Assembly: GCA_026393955.1 (NCBI GenBank) | Contig: JAPKZE010000010.1 | Coordinates: 1 to 13,637, forward strand | DNA: 13,637 nucleotides | Source of the DNA: Candidatus Aminicenantota bacterium | GTDB lineage: Bacteria > Acidobacteriota > Aminicenantia > Aminicenantales > Saccharicenantaceae | Direction: 5' to 3' | Part shown: piece after piece, positions 7,065-13,637 of the stretch | Position numbering within the stretch: position 1 is the stretch's first letter | How the letters are laid out: each line of letters opens with the position of its first letter | Translations under genes and position numbers: made by a program | Notes under the pieces: model-generated | What the model was told of the DNA's origin: nothing | The model's database searches: none | The model's input: the letters and a program-made list of their open reading frames with translations, nothing else

Positions 7065-7110
7065 CCCAACGGCGGGCGATTCAAAGGAGGCCGGACCGAC
7101 GACCGTTGAA
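7065..7110 (-). promoter_or_regulatory. Possible leader hairpin before thrS
   Basis: In the 81-nt gap between tRNA-Val and thrS, minus-strand CAACGG (7108-7103) pairs with CCGTTG (7072-7067). The stem extends by two G-U pairs to 8 bp around a 30-nt loop. It lies 15 nt before the thrS start. No T-box sequence, U-tract or second promoter is evident in the gap. The hairpin could separate the tRNA 3' end from the messenger or control thrS, but this is weak inference. Confidence 0.25.
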
Positions 7111-7131
7111 TTCTGACCGCTTGGTGCATCG

Positions 7132-7206
7132 TGGTAGGCGCGGAGGGGATTGAACCCACGGCCTCTTCCGTGTCAGGGAAGCGCTCTCCCACTGAGCTAC
7201 GCGCCT
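7132..7206 (-). tRNA. tRNA-Val (anticodon GAC)
   Basis: A full cloverleaf folds on the minus strand. The acceptor stem AGGCGCG/CGCGCCT has 7 pairs, and the 3' end is A-CCA with CCA encoded. The D arm is GCTC-AGTGGGA-GAGC. The anticodon arm CTTCC-CTGACAC-GGAAG gives anticodon GAC, which reads GUC/GUU valine codons. The variable loop is AGGCC, and the T arm is GTGGG-TTCAATC-CCCTC. The T stem has one U-U mismatch at its second pair; everything else is canonical, with a length of 75 nt including CCA. The gene lies 81 nt upstream of thrS in the same direction with its own strong promoter. Confidence 0.95.
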
Positions 7207-7231
7207 ATCGTTCTCTCTCAAAAGCCGTTCT

Positions 7232-7260
7232 ATATTAAGCAAATCGGGCCAAAGTGTCAA
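7232..7260 (-). promoter_or_regulatory. Consensus sigma70 promoter for tRNA-Val and probably the thrS operon
   Basis: On the minus strand a perfect -35 TTGACA (7260-7255), a 17-bp spacer and a -10 TAATAT (7237-7232) place transcription start near 7225, about 19 nt before the tRNA 5' end. No comparably good promoter or terminator is visible between the tRNA and thrS. This promoter may therefore feed the whole minus-strand unit. Confidence 0.8.
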
Positions 7261-7267
7261 TATCGGC

Positions 7268-7273
7268 TATAAT
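7268..7273 (+). promoter_or_regulatory. -10 box of a divergent promoter for the phosphoesterase
   Basis: A perfect TATAAT lies 6 nt before the GTG start at 7280, so transcription would begin at or next to the start codon. No recognisable -35 hexamer sits 16-18 bp upstream (around 7245-7251), where the spacer of the opposing tRNA promoter lies. The two promoters overlap back to back. Confidence 0.45.
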
Positions 7274-7279
7274 AACCCT

Positions 7280-7762
7280 GTGATCGGCCTCCTCTCCGAC
7301 AGCCACGACAACCTGACCCTGGTCCGTGCCGCCGTCCGCCTGTTCAACGACGCCGGGTGCGACCTGGTCATCCACGCCGGGGACTTCGTCGCCCCCTTCG
7401 CGGCCGAGGAGCTCCGGAACCTGCGCGCGCCCGTCAAGGCCGTCTACGGCAACTGCGACGGGGAGAAAGCCGGCCTGGCCCGGGTTTTCCAGGGGCTGGG
7501 GGAGATCGCGAACGGGCCCCTGGCCTTCACCCATGCCGGCGTCCGCTTCGTCGTCTGCCATCTGGACGCGTCGGCCGAAACGCAGGCCGCCTCCGGGCTC
7601 TTCGACGTCGTCGTCTTCGGCCATACTCACCGGCCGCTGGTCGAGTCCCGCGACGGCGTTCTCCTCGTCAACCCCGGCGAGGCGGGGGGCTGGCTCAGGG
7701 GCAAGGGGACGGTCGCCTTGCTCGACCCGGCCACCCGGTCCGCCGACATCATCACGCTCTAG
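7280..7762 (+). CDS. YfcE/MJ0936-type metallophosphoesterase
   Basis: A 160-residue calcineurin-like phosphoesterase of the COG0622 family, cytoplasmic and metal dependent. Its members hydrolyse phosphodiesters in vitro; the natural substrate is generally unknown. Metal-site motifs occur in order: D-x-H in 'GLLSDSHDN' (about 3-11), 'HAGDF' near 32-36, 'VYGNCD' near 54-59, a histidine in 'VCHLDA' near 92-97, and 'VFGHTHRP' near 112-119. The family C-terminus 'LLVNPGEAGG' follows. The GTG start is chosen because the conserved first strand begins immediately after it and no ATG or other start lies upstream in frame. There is no Shine-Dalgarno, and a TATAAT sits just upstream, so the message may be leaderless. 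Length is normal for the family. Confidence 0.9.
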   Translation: MIGLLSDSHDNLTLVRAAVRLFNDAGCDLVIHAGDFVAPFAAEELRNLRAPVKAVYGNCDGEKAGLARVFQGLGEIANGPLAFTHAGVRFVVCHLDASAETQAASGLFDVVVFGHTHRPLVESRDGVLLVNPGEAGGWLRGKGTVALLDPATRSADIITL

Positions 7763-7771
7763 AGGTTTGAC

Positions 7772-7909
7772 ATGCCGCACCCGATCAACCGCCGCCAGCA
7801 GCCCGCCTGGAAACAGCCCCGCCGGCCCCCGTCCCGGCCCCTCCCCCAGGGAGGCTTCGCCAAACGCTCCCCCGGCCGTAAGATCTCCCCTTCCGGCAAG
7901 CCCAAATAG
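7772..7909 (+). CDS. Possible 45-aa basic, proline-rich peptide
   Basis: An ATG at 7772, 9 nt after the phosphoesterase stop, opens a 45-codon frame ending TAG at 7909. The peptide begins MPHPINRRQQPAWKQP, is rich in Pro, Arg and Lys, has no acidic residue, and ends with a 'SPGRKISPSGKPK' tail. An AGAGG that overlaps the phosphoesterase TAG lies 6 nt before the ATG and could serve as ribosome-binding site. I do not recognise a family. The strong basic bias could reflect a small RNA- or ribosome-associated protein, or could be chance in GC-rich DNA. Confidence 0.4.
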   Translation: MPHPINRRQQPAWKQPRRPPSRPLPQGGFAKRSPGRKISPSGKPK

Positions 7910-7931
7910 GTTATTTTTCATTAACTTGGGC
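7900..7931 (+). other. Imperfect hairpin at the end of the small ORF
   Basis: GCCCAA (7900-7905) pairs with TTGGGC (7926-7931), and GTTA (7910-7913) pairs with TAAC (7922-7925), with a 4-nt bulge on one side and an 8-nt T-rich loop. It spans the stop codon of the small ORF. No U-tract follows in either direction, so I do not call it a terminator. Confidence 0.3.
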
Positions 7932-8131
7932 CGAGGGGCGTCGCCGGAGCGAGCATAAGCGGTGATTTAGCCGGTCCGAAGCCGGATGAGGGCAGTTTCC
8001 CTGGAAACCGACAAAACGTGTTTGAGCGAGGCTTAGCGCAAGCCGAGCGAGTTGTTTTGGCGCCGAGTCCGGCGCACGGCCCGGCGTGAAAAATCACCGC
8101 AGCGAACGGAGGCGACCCCCGAAGCCCCTCC
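7929..8131. repeat. Structured palindromic intergenic element (MITE/REP-like or structured RNA)
   Basis: A ~200-bp noncoding block is bounded by imperfect terminal inverted repeats. The best part is GCGGTGATTT (7959-7968) against AAATCACCGC (8091-8100), 10 of 10. Outward, GTCGCC (7940-7945) against GGCGAC (8111-8116) and flanking G-rich/C-rich runs also match, giving ends of roughly 35-45 bp. Inside are GTTTCC/GGAAAC (7995-8008), CAAAAC/GTTTTG (8012-8059) enclosing GGCTT/AAGCC (8030-8044), and a perfect GCGCCG-AGTC-CGGCGC hairpin (8060-8075). No transposase and no convincing target duplication is visible. I favour a dispersed non-autonomous element; a structured RNA or a cluster of terminators is possible. 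The structure is observed, the class inferred. Confidence 0.55.
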
Positions 8132-8143
8132 TTTATTGATTTT
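8108..8143 (+). terminator. Weak terminator-like stem and T-rich tract
   Basis: GGAGG (8108-8112) can pair with CCTCC (8127-8131) and is followed by TTTATTGATTTT. The stem is short with a 14-nt loop, and the arm also belongs to the palindromic element. It might end transcription from the phosphoesterase side, but support is weak. Confidence 0.2.
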
Positions 8144-8164
8144 AAACCTTATATGGGCTATATT
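8136..8164 (+). promoter_or_regulatory. Promoter of the GTPase-arcC-argF operon
   Basis: TTGATT (8136-8141), a 17-bp spacer and TATATT (8159-8164) make a good sigma70-type promoter in a short AT-rich patch right after the palindromic element. The predicted start near 8171 leaves a leader of about 77 nt before the ATG at 8248. Confidence 0.6.
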
Positions 8165-8225
8165 ATCCTTCTTTTTTCGGACAATTGAACATTTCTGAAT
8201 TCTTGCATGGAGAAGTTTTGACCTT

Positions 8226-8240
8226 AAGGAGATAAAGGAG
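8226..8240 (+). promoter_or_regulatory. Tandem Shine-Dalgarno sequences before the GTPase gene
   Basis: AAGGAG (8226-8231) and AAAGGAG (8234-8240) lie in tandem; the second is 7 nt from the ATG at 8248 and fixes that start. The upstream copy is too far (16 nt) for direct initiation and may be chance or a standby site. Confidence 0.6.
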
Positions 8241-8247
8241 AACACGC

Positions 8248-9552
8248 ATGAAGAAAGTCCTGATCCTCGGCGCCGCAGGGCGCGACTTCCACAATTTCAA
8301 CACCTACTTCCGGGACAATCCCGACTATCGGGTCGTCGCCTTCACCGCGACGCAGATCCCGGACATCGACGGCCGCAAGTATCCCGCGGCCCTGGCCGGC
8401 AAGCTCTACCCCAAGGGCATCCCGATCGAGGCCGAGTCCGAGATGGAGAACCTTATCGCCGCCCACAAGGTCGACGACGTCCATCTCGCCTACAGCGACC
8501 TGCCGCACGAGTACGTCATGCACATGGCCTCCCGGGCCCAGGCCGCAGGAGCCAATTTCGTTCTGCTCGGCCCCTGCGACACGATGATCAAGAGCCGCCG
8601 GCCGGTCGTCTCCGTCTGCGCCGTCCGGACCGGCTCGGGCAAGAGCCAGACCAGCCGGCGCGTCGCCGCGATCCTCAAGGCCAAGGGCCTCCGGGTGGCC
8701 GCCATCCGGCACCCCATGCCCTACGGCGACCTGGTCAAGCAGAAGGTCCAGCGCTTCGCCAGCTATGCCGACCTCGACCTGCACGAGTGCACGATCGAGG
8801 AGCGCGAGGAGTACGAGCCCCACATCGACAAGGGCATCATCGTCTACGCCGGCGTCGATTACGGGGCCATCCTCCGCCAGGCCGAGAAGGAAGCCGACGT
8901 CATCCTCTGGGACGGCGGCAACAACGACTTCTCCTTCTACAAGTCCGACCTCGAGATCGTCGTCGCCGACCCGCACCGGGCCGGCCACGAGCTCCGCTTC
9001 TACCCCGGCGAGACGAACTTCCGCCGGGCCGACGTCATCGTCATCAACAAGATGGACACGGCCACGCCGGAAGGCATCGAGACCGTCCTGGCCAACGCCA
9101 AGGCCGTCAACCCCAAGGCCAAGATCATCAGGGCCAACTCCCCGACCATCGTCAAGGACGGCGGCCGGATCACCGGCAAGCGCGTCCTGGTCATCGAAGA
9201 CGGCCCGACCCTGACCCACGGCGGCATGAAGTACGGCGCCGGCATCGTCGCGGCCAAGAAGTACGGCGCGGCCACGATCATCGATCCCCGGCCCTTCGCC
9301 GTCGGCTCGATCAAGAAGACCTTCGAGAAGTACAACCACCTCGACAACGTCCTGCCGGCCATGGGCTACGGCGACAAGCAGACCCGCGAGCTGGCCAAGA
9401 CCATCGAGGCCATCGACTGCGACCTCGTCGTCAGCGCGACGCCGATCGACATCACCCGCGTGATCAAGATCAACAAGCCCATCCTCCGCGTCGGCTACGA
9501 GCTCGAGGAGATCGGCACGCCCACCCTCAAGGACGTCCTGAAGAAGTTCTAG
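8248..9552 (+). CDS. COG2403 P-loop GTPase, cyclic 2,3-diphosphoglycerate synthetase-like
   Basis: This 434-residue protein matches the COG2403 family. Its characterised archaeal members make cyclic 2,3-diphosphoglycerate; bacterial members are unassigned. The N-terminal Rossmann-like domain starts 'KKVLILGAAGRDFHNFNTYF'. At 124-132 a P-loop-like 'CAVRTGSGKS' is followed by QTSRR. An acidic beta-strand end 'DVILWDGGNNDFSF' (217-230) looks like a Walker B/metal region, and 'VIVINKMD' (263-270) supplies the NKxD guanine-specificity motif. The C-terminal domain includes 'DGPTLTHGGMKYGAG' (about 318-332). First gene of a four-gene operon, 7 nt before carbamate kinase. The link to carbamoyl phosphate enzymes argues for a role there rather than in cDPG synthesis, but no substrate can be read from the sequence. 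Family assignment is firm; function is not. Confidence 0.85.
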   Translation: MKKVLILGAAGRDFHNFNTYFRDNPDYRVVAFTATQIPDIDGRKYPAALAGKLYPKGIPIEAESEMENLIAAHKVDDVHLAYSDLPHEYVMHMASRAQAAGANFVLLGPCDTMIKSRRPVVSVCAVRTGSGKSQTSRRVAAILKAKGLRVAAIRHPMPYGDLVKQKVQRFASYADLDLHECTIEEREEYEPHIDKGIIVYAGVDYGAILRQAEKEADVILWDGGNNDFSFYKSDLEIVVADPHRAGHELRFYPGETNFRRADVIVINKMDTATPEGIETVLANAKAVNPKAKIIRANSPTIVKDGGRITGKRVLVIEDGPTLTHGGMKYGAGIVAAKKYGAATIIDPRPFAVGSIKKTFEKYNHLDNVLPAMGYGDKQTRELAKTIEAIDCDLVVSATPIDITRVIKINKPILRVGYELEEIGTPTLKDVLKKF

Positions 9553-9559
9553 AGGCCCG

Positions 9560-10513
9560 ATGAGACCGAAGATCGCCCTCGTCGCCTTCGGCGGCAACGC
9601 CATGCTCCCCGAAGACCAGAAAGGTCTGCAGTCGGAGCAGATGCGGAACGCCGCCCGGGCGGCCGAGCTCCTGGTCCACATCGTCCAGAAGGGCTACGAG
9701 CTCATCGTCGTCCACGGCAACGGGCCCCAGGTCGGCAACCTCCTCATCCAGATGGAGGAGGCGGCCAACAAGATCCCGCCCTATTCCCTCGATGTCTGCG
9801 ACGCCATGACGGAGGGCAGCATGGGCTTCATGCTGGAGCGGGCCCTGATCAACGAGCTGCGCCGCCGCTCCGTCGACAAGGAGGTCGCCTCGCTCGTGAC
9901 CCAGGTCGTCGTCGACAAGGACGACCCGGCCTTCGCCAAGCCGACCAAGCCCGTCGGCCCCTTCTACTCGAAGTTCCGGGGCCAGGAGCTGGCCCGCGAG
10001 AAGAAGTGGGCCATGGTCGAGGACGCCGGCCGGGGCTACCGCAAAGTGGTCCCCTCGCCCAAGCCCATCGACGTCGTCAACAACCGCATCATCCGCGAGC
10101 TCGTCGAAGCGGGCCGCGTCGTCATCGCTGCGGGCGGCGGGGGCATCCCGGTCATCCTCAACTCGAACGGCCTCTTCGAGGGCGTCGAGGCCGTCATCGA
10201 CAAGGACTACGCGGCCAGCCTGCTGGCCCGCGAGGTCAAAGCGGACCTGTTCATCATCCTGACCGCCATCGAGCGCGTCTTCATCGATTTCGGCAAGCCC
10301 GACCAGCGGGAGGTCCCGGTCCTGACGGTCGACGAGGCCAGGAAACACCTGGCCGACGGCCAATTTCCGCCGGGGTCGATGGGGCCCAAGATCCGGGCCG
10401 CCATCGAGTACATCGAGGCGGGCGGCCGGGAGGTCCTGATCACCAAGGACTCCCACTTGAAGGCCGCCCTGATCAACCGTTCGGGGACGCGGATCGTCGC
10501 GTCGGCCGCGTAG
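9560..10513 (+). CDS. arcC: Carbamate kinase
   Basis: Interconverts carbamoyl phosphate + ADP and carbamate + ATP. In fermenting bacteria it makes ATP at the end of arginine/citrulline breakdown. The 317-aa product shows the amino-acid-kinase fold motifs: 'AFGGNAM' (9-15), 'HGNGPQVGN' (52-60), 'DAMTEGSMGF' (81-90, in place of the more common AMSQGxIGY), 'PVGPFYS' (131-137), 'DAGRGYRKVVPSP' (155-167), 'VIAAGGGGIPV' (188-198), 'EAVIDKDYA' (210-218) and 'FPPGSMGPKI' (269-278). The ATG at 9560 comes 7 nt after the GTPase stop, whose TAG is part of an AGAGG ribosome-binding site. OTC follows after 11 nt. A biosynthetic direction is thermodynamically less usual. The Thr-Glu substitution in the 81-90 motif is worth noting but may be lineage-typical. 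Confidence 0.95.
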   Translation: MRPKIALVAFGGNAMLPEDQKGLQSEQMRNAARAAELLVHIVQKGYELIVVHGNGPQVGNLLIQMEEAANKIPPYSLDVCDAMTEGSMGFMLERALINELRRRSVDKEVASLVTQVVVDKDDPAFAKPTKPVGPFYSKFRGQELAREKKWAMVEDAGRGYRKVVPSPKPIDVVNNRIIRELVEAGRVVIAAGGGGIPVILNSNGLFEGVEAVIDKDYAASLLAREVKADLFIILTAIERVFIDFGKPDQREVPVLTVDEARKHLADGQFPPGSMGPKIRAAIEYIEAGGREVLITKDSHLKAALINRSGTRIVASAA

Positions 10514-10524
10514 GAGGAACCGCG

Positions 10525-11448
<924 letters not shown>

Positions 11449-11449
11449 C

Positions 11450-13558
11450 ATGAACGATGAAGCGACCAACCTGACCTCGGTGTCCGACGCGGACATCGCC
11501 CTCGTGGAGCGGGAGATCGAGCGGAGCCCTCAGCCCCGATCGACGCACGACCTCGCCGGCAAGCTGGCTTTCGAGAAGACGGCCACCGAACGGACCCAGG
11601 ACGTCAAAAAATACGACCCGTACGCCCGCTACGAGGTGGGCGATTTCATCGAGAAGGACTACAACGAGCCCCTGACCGTCGGGAGCAAGTCCGTCGAGCA
11701 CTTCGAGGGCCGGATCATCCTCAAGGTCGTGTCCAGGACCTACTCCAAGCACTTCAACTGCGACATGCTCGAGGTCGACTACCCGGGCGGCGGCGTCTTC
11801 CGCAGGTACATCGACTACATGAAGAAGACGCGGACCCAGGTGATGCTGCCGGCCAACATCGACGGCCGCGGCCAGGCCGTCGTGATCATGGCCAAGGGCG
11901 ACGACCCCCGCCTGACCGAGCTGCCGATGACCGAGCGCGACCTCAAGACGCTCGAGAAGAACCTCCGGGTCCGCCTGGCCAAGGACCCCAACGTCTTCAG
12001 CTGGAACGATTTCTGGCACCTGGCCGCCAAGCGCGTCGACATCCCGGCCGAGAAGGTCCAGGAGATCGAGGCCGACTTCACGGCCACGGGCCAATCGGCC
12101 GCGGCCGAGGACCTGGTCCGCAAGTTCTTCGGCCTCGAGGCCTCGAACGACTTCTTCGACCTGACCTGCCTGAGCCTGTCGGCCCTCCTCGAGAAGAAGC
12201 ACAAGAAGGAGTTCATCCTCCTCTCCGAAACCGGCTGGGGCAAATGGCACCTCAAGTCCCTCCTCAACGCCCTGCCCGAGAACCTGGCCCTGTCCGCCCC
12301 GCTCGCGGGCGTCCCCGAGATGGACGAGATCGAGAAGCCGGAGATGAGCATCGTCACGGCCTTCCCGATCAAGATCTACCTGACCTGGCGCGAGATCGCG
12401 TCGGGCGGCATCAAGATCCCCCGCAGTTTGGGCAAGGAGCTCGCCCACGCCCGCGAGTACACGTTCACCGATTCCGAGGAGAACAAGCTCTACACGCTCT
12501 ACTACTATCCCGCCCTGAACTTCTTTCTCGGACTTCAGGACTTCTACGCCCAGTACAACATCCCCCAGGGAGCCAGCCTGACCCTGGAGCGGACGGGCCC
12601 CGCGACCTTCAAGTTCTGGGTCAAGAAGTCGAAGAAGAAGATGTCCGTCCTCCGCCTCGGCTACAACGCCGAGCTCGACCAATTCGAGGACCGCGGCGAG
12701 GAGGCCTATACGTTCGCCGAGCCGAACAAGATCATCTACATCGAGCGCGAGACCCTCAGCCACGTCCTGCCCCTCGCGGAGACCCGCGAGGGTTTCGACC
12801 TCCGGGACTTCGTCGTCACCATCTTCCGCGACCCCGTCCTGTCCACTTCGGCCCACTCCCTCCACTTCCTCCGGGCCTATCACCTCATCGACCTCGTCCG
12901 CCAGACGACCCAGGAGGACGTGGAGTACGTCCTGCTGAACTCGCCGGAGTTCATGAAATCCGACAAGAAGAAGGGCGTCTTCAGCTACCACGAGCCCTTC
13001 GTCCCCGAAGAGGAATCGGCCCTCGAGGGCGGCTACCCCGAAGGCTACCAGGAGCCCGGGCCCGAAGCCTCTACGCCCGAGGAAGCGGCCCTGGAAGCCG
13101 TGGCCGAAGAGCTCTTCGGCGTCGAGCCCCGAAGAGGGTTCGAAGATCCGCGGCAACTCGAGCCGGTGGCGCCGCCCGCGCCCCCGGAGCCCGGGGCGAA
13201 GAAGGGCAAGGAATTCAAGAAGCGGAAGCCCAAGACCGAAGGCGAAAAGGGCCACGGTCCGAAGAAGAGCGAGCGCCGCGTCATCGAAGAGAAGATCGTC
13301 GAGGAGGAATCGGTCCAGGAGGCCCTGGCCGGCGTCAAGGAAAAGCTGGACGAGACCCTCGAGCAGCAGCGGGCCCGGGAGAAGAAAGAAGAGTTCAAGC
13401 CGGCCCCGAAGAAGGAGAAGAAGGAAGAGCCCAAGTTCGGCATCTTCGCCGACCTGCTCAAGACGGCCCTCAAGAAAAAGCCCGAGGACGAGGCCGCCGA
13501 AGGCGAGGTGCCCGAAGGCCAGCCGGAAGAAAAGCCGGAGGGCGAAGAGCCGAAGTAA
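11450..13558 (+). CDS. Unrecognised 702-aa multidomain protein with charged disordered tail
   Basis: I do not recognise a named family. No signal peptide or membrane segment is seen. Residues ~55-135 look beta-rich ('ARYEVGDFIEKDYNEPLTVG', 'DMLEVDYPGGGVFRRY'), perhaps a small barrel. Residues ~180-275 are helical and end 'FILLSETGWGKWHLKSLL', recalling the wing of HARE-type winged helices. Residues ~320-392 ('IKIPRSLGKEL...', 'NIPQGASLTLERTGPATFKF') resemble a B3-like pseudobarrel pattern. Residues ~393-515 are mixed alpha/beta. From ~520 on the chain is Glu/Lys/Pro-rich and probably disordered or coiled coil, with one hydrophobic island 'FGIFADLLKTALKK' at 663-676. The ATG lies 1 nt after the OTC stop with AAGGA upstream, so it belongs to the operon. 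The domain suggestions are weak pattern resemblances. A nucleic-acid-binding or scaffold role is a guess. Confidence 0.85.
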   Translation: MNDEATNLTSVSDADIALVEREIERSPQPRSTHDLAGKLAFEKTATERTQDVKKYDPYARYEVGDFIEKDYNEPLTVGSKSVEHFEGRIILKVVSRTYSKHFNCDMLEVDYPGGGVFRRYIDYMKKTRTQVMLPANIDGRGQAVVIMAKGDDPRLTELPMTERDLKTLEKNLRVRLAKDPNVFSWNDFWHLAAKRVDIPAEKVQEIEADFTATGQSAAAEDLVRKFFGLEASNDFFDLTCLSLSALLEKKHKKEFILLSETGWGKWHLKSLLNALPENLALSAPLAGVPEMDEIEKPEMSIVTAFPIKIYLTWREIASGGIKIPRSLGKELAHAREYTFTDSEENKLYTLYYYPALNFFLGLQDFYAQYNIPQGASLTLERTGPATFKFWVKKSKKKMSVLRLGYNAELDQFEDRGEEAYTFAEPNKIIYIERETLSHVLPLAETREGFDLRDFVVTIFRDPVLSTSAHSLHFLRAYHLIDLVRQTTQEDVEYVLLNSPEFMKSDKKKGVFSYHEPFVPEEESALEGGYPEGYQEPGPEASTPEEAALEAVAEELFGVEPRRGFEDPRQLEPVAPPAPPEPGAKKGKEFKKRKPKTEGEKGHGPKKSERRVIEEKIVEEESVQEALAGVKEKLDETLEQQRAREKKEEFKPAPKKEKKEEPKFGIFADLLKTALKKKPEDEAAEGEVPEGQPEEKPEGEEPK

Positions 13559-13637
13559 GGCCTTCCCTTTTTAAGGATCGGGCTATCCCTCTCTCCGGCT
13601 TTGGCTCAGGGTATCGCCTCTAGCTCCCCGGCCCCGG

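Noticed and set aside
5302..7116. Long plus-strand open frame opposite thrS
   Set aside because: Antisense to a gene with all ThrS motifs; composition is that of a shadow frame.
7051..7131. T-box riboswitch upstream of thrS
   Set aside because: The gap is only 81 nt and lacks a T-box core, a specifier loop and a terminator.
8033..8245. Minus-strand 70-codon frame in the intergenic region
   Set aside because: It runs through the palindromic element and the promoter of the GTPase operon, has no Shine-Dalgarno and resembles no protein.
8224..10456. Minus-strand frames opposite the GTPase and carbamate kinase genes
   Set aside because: Antisense to clearly recognisable genes; Asp/Val/Gly/Leu-rich shadow composition.
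13559..13637. Terminator after the last gene
   Set aside because: AAGGCCTTCCCTTTTTAAGG has a T-run but no adequate stem; I see no supported feature in these 79 nt.

Overview
This is a GC-rich bacterial chromosome segment. It holds two divergently arranged groups of genes separated by a short promoter region near 7,210-7,280. The gene content is ordinary bacterial core machinery on the left. On the right is a small metabolic operon of the kind seen in anaerobic or fermentative bacteria. The combination of pheST, a ZapB-like protein, zapA and rny, the high GC, and a bacterial COG2403 GTPase next to carbamate kinase and ornithine carbamoyltransferase fits an uncultivated Acidobacteriota-type lineage, perhaps Aminicenantes. 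That placement is inference only (about 0.4), because no rRNA marker is present.

Minus strand, 7,260 down to 1: a consensus sigma70 promoter (TTGACA, 17 bp, TAATAT) drives a tRNA-Val(GAC). It is followed without a visible terminator by thrS, infC, rpmI, rplT, pheS, pheT, a ZapB-like coiled-coil gene, zapA and the 5' part of rny, which runs off the left edge. Gaps are tiny or negative: thrS-infC 13 nt, infC/rpmI overlap 86 nt, pheS/pheT 4 nt, pheT/ZapB-like 17 nt, ZapB-like/zapA 4 nt. The unit joins translation (two tRNA synthetases, IF-3, L35, L20), Z-ring assembly and mRNA decay. Notable details: infC uses an AUU start with a strong Shine-Dalgarno; ThrS has no TGS domain; PheT has no EMAPII-type tRNA-binding domain; and the rny ribosome-binding site lies inside a perfect 8-bp hairpin.

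Plus strand, 7,268-7,909: a YfcE/MJ0936-type metallophosphoesterase begins with GTG only 7 nt after a TATAAT box, so its mRNA may be leaderless. It is followed by a possible 45-residue basic, proline-rich peptide gene.

7,910-8,247: a 338-nt intergenic region. Most of it is a ~200-bp structured palindromic element with imperfect terminal inverted repeats and several internal hairpins (candidate MITE/REP-like repeat or structured RNA). A good promoter and tandem Shine-Dalgarno sequences follow.

Plus strand, 8,248-13,558: a compact four-gene operon with spacings of 7, 11 and 1 nt. It encodes a COG2403 P-loop GTPase (homologous to archaeal cyclic 2,3-diphosphoglycerate synthetase), carbamate kinase, ornithine carbamoyltransferase, and a 702-residue protein I do not recognise. 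The two middle enzymes together could make ATP from citrulline through carbamoyl phosphate. The roles of the GTPase and of the large protein are unknown, and they are the best candidates for something undescribed. The last 79 nt show nothing I can support.
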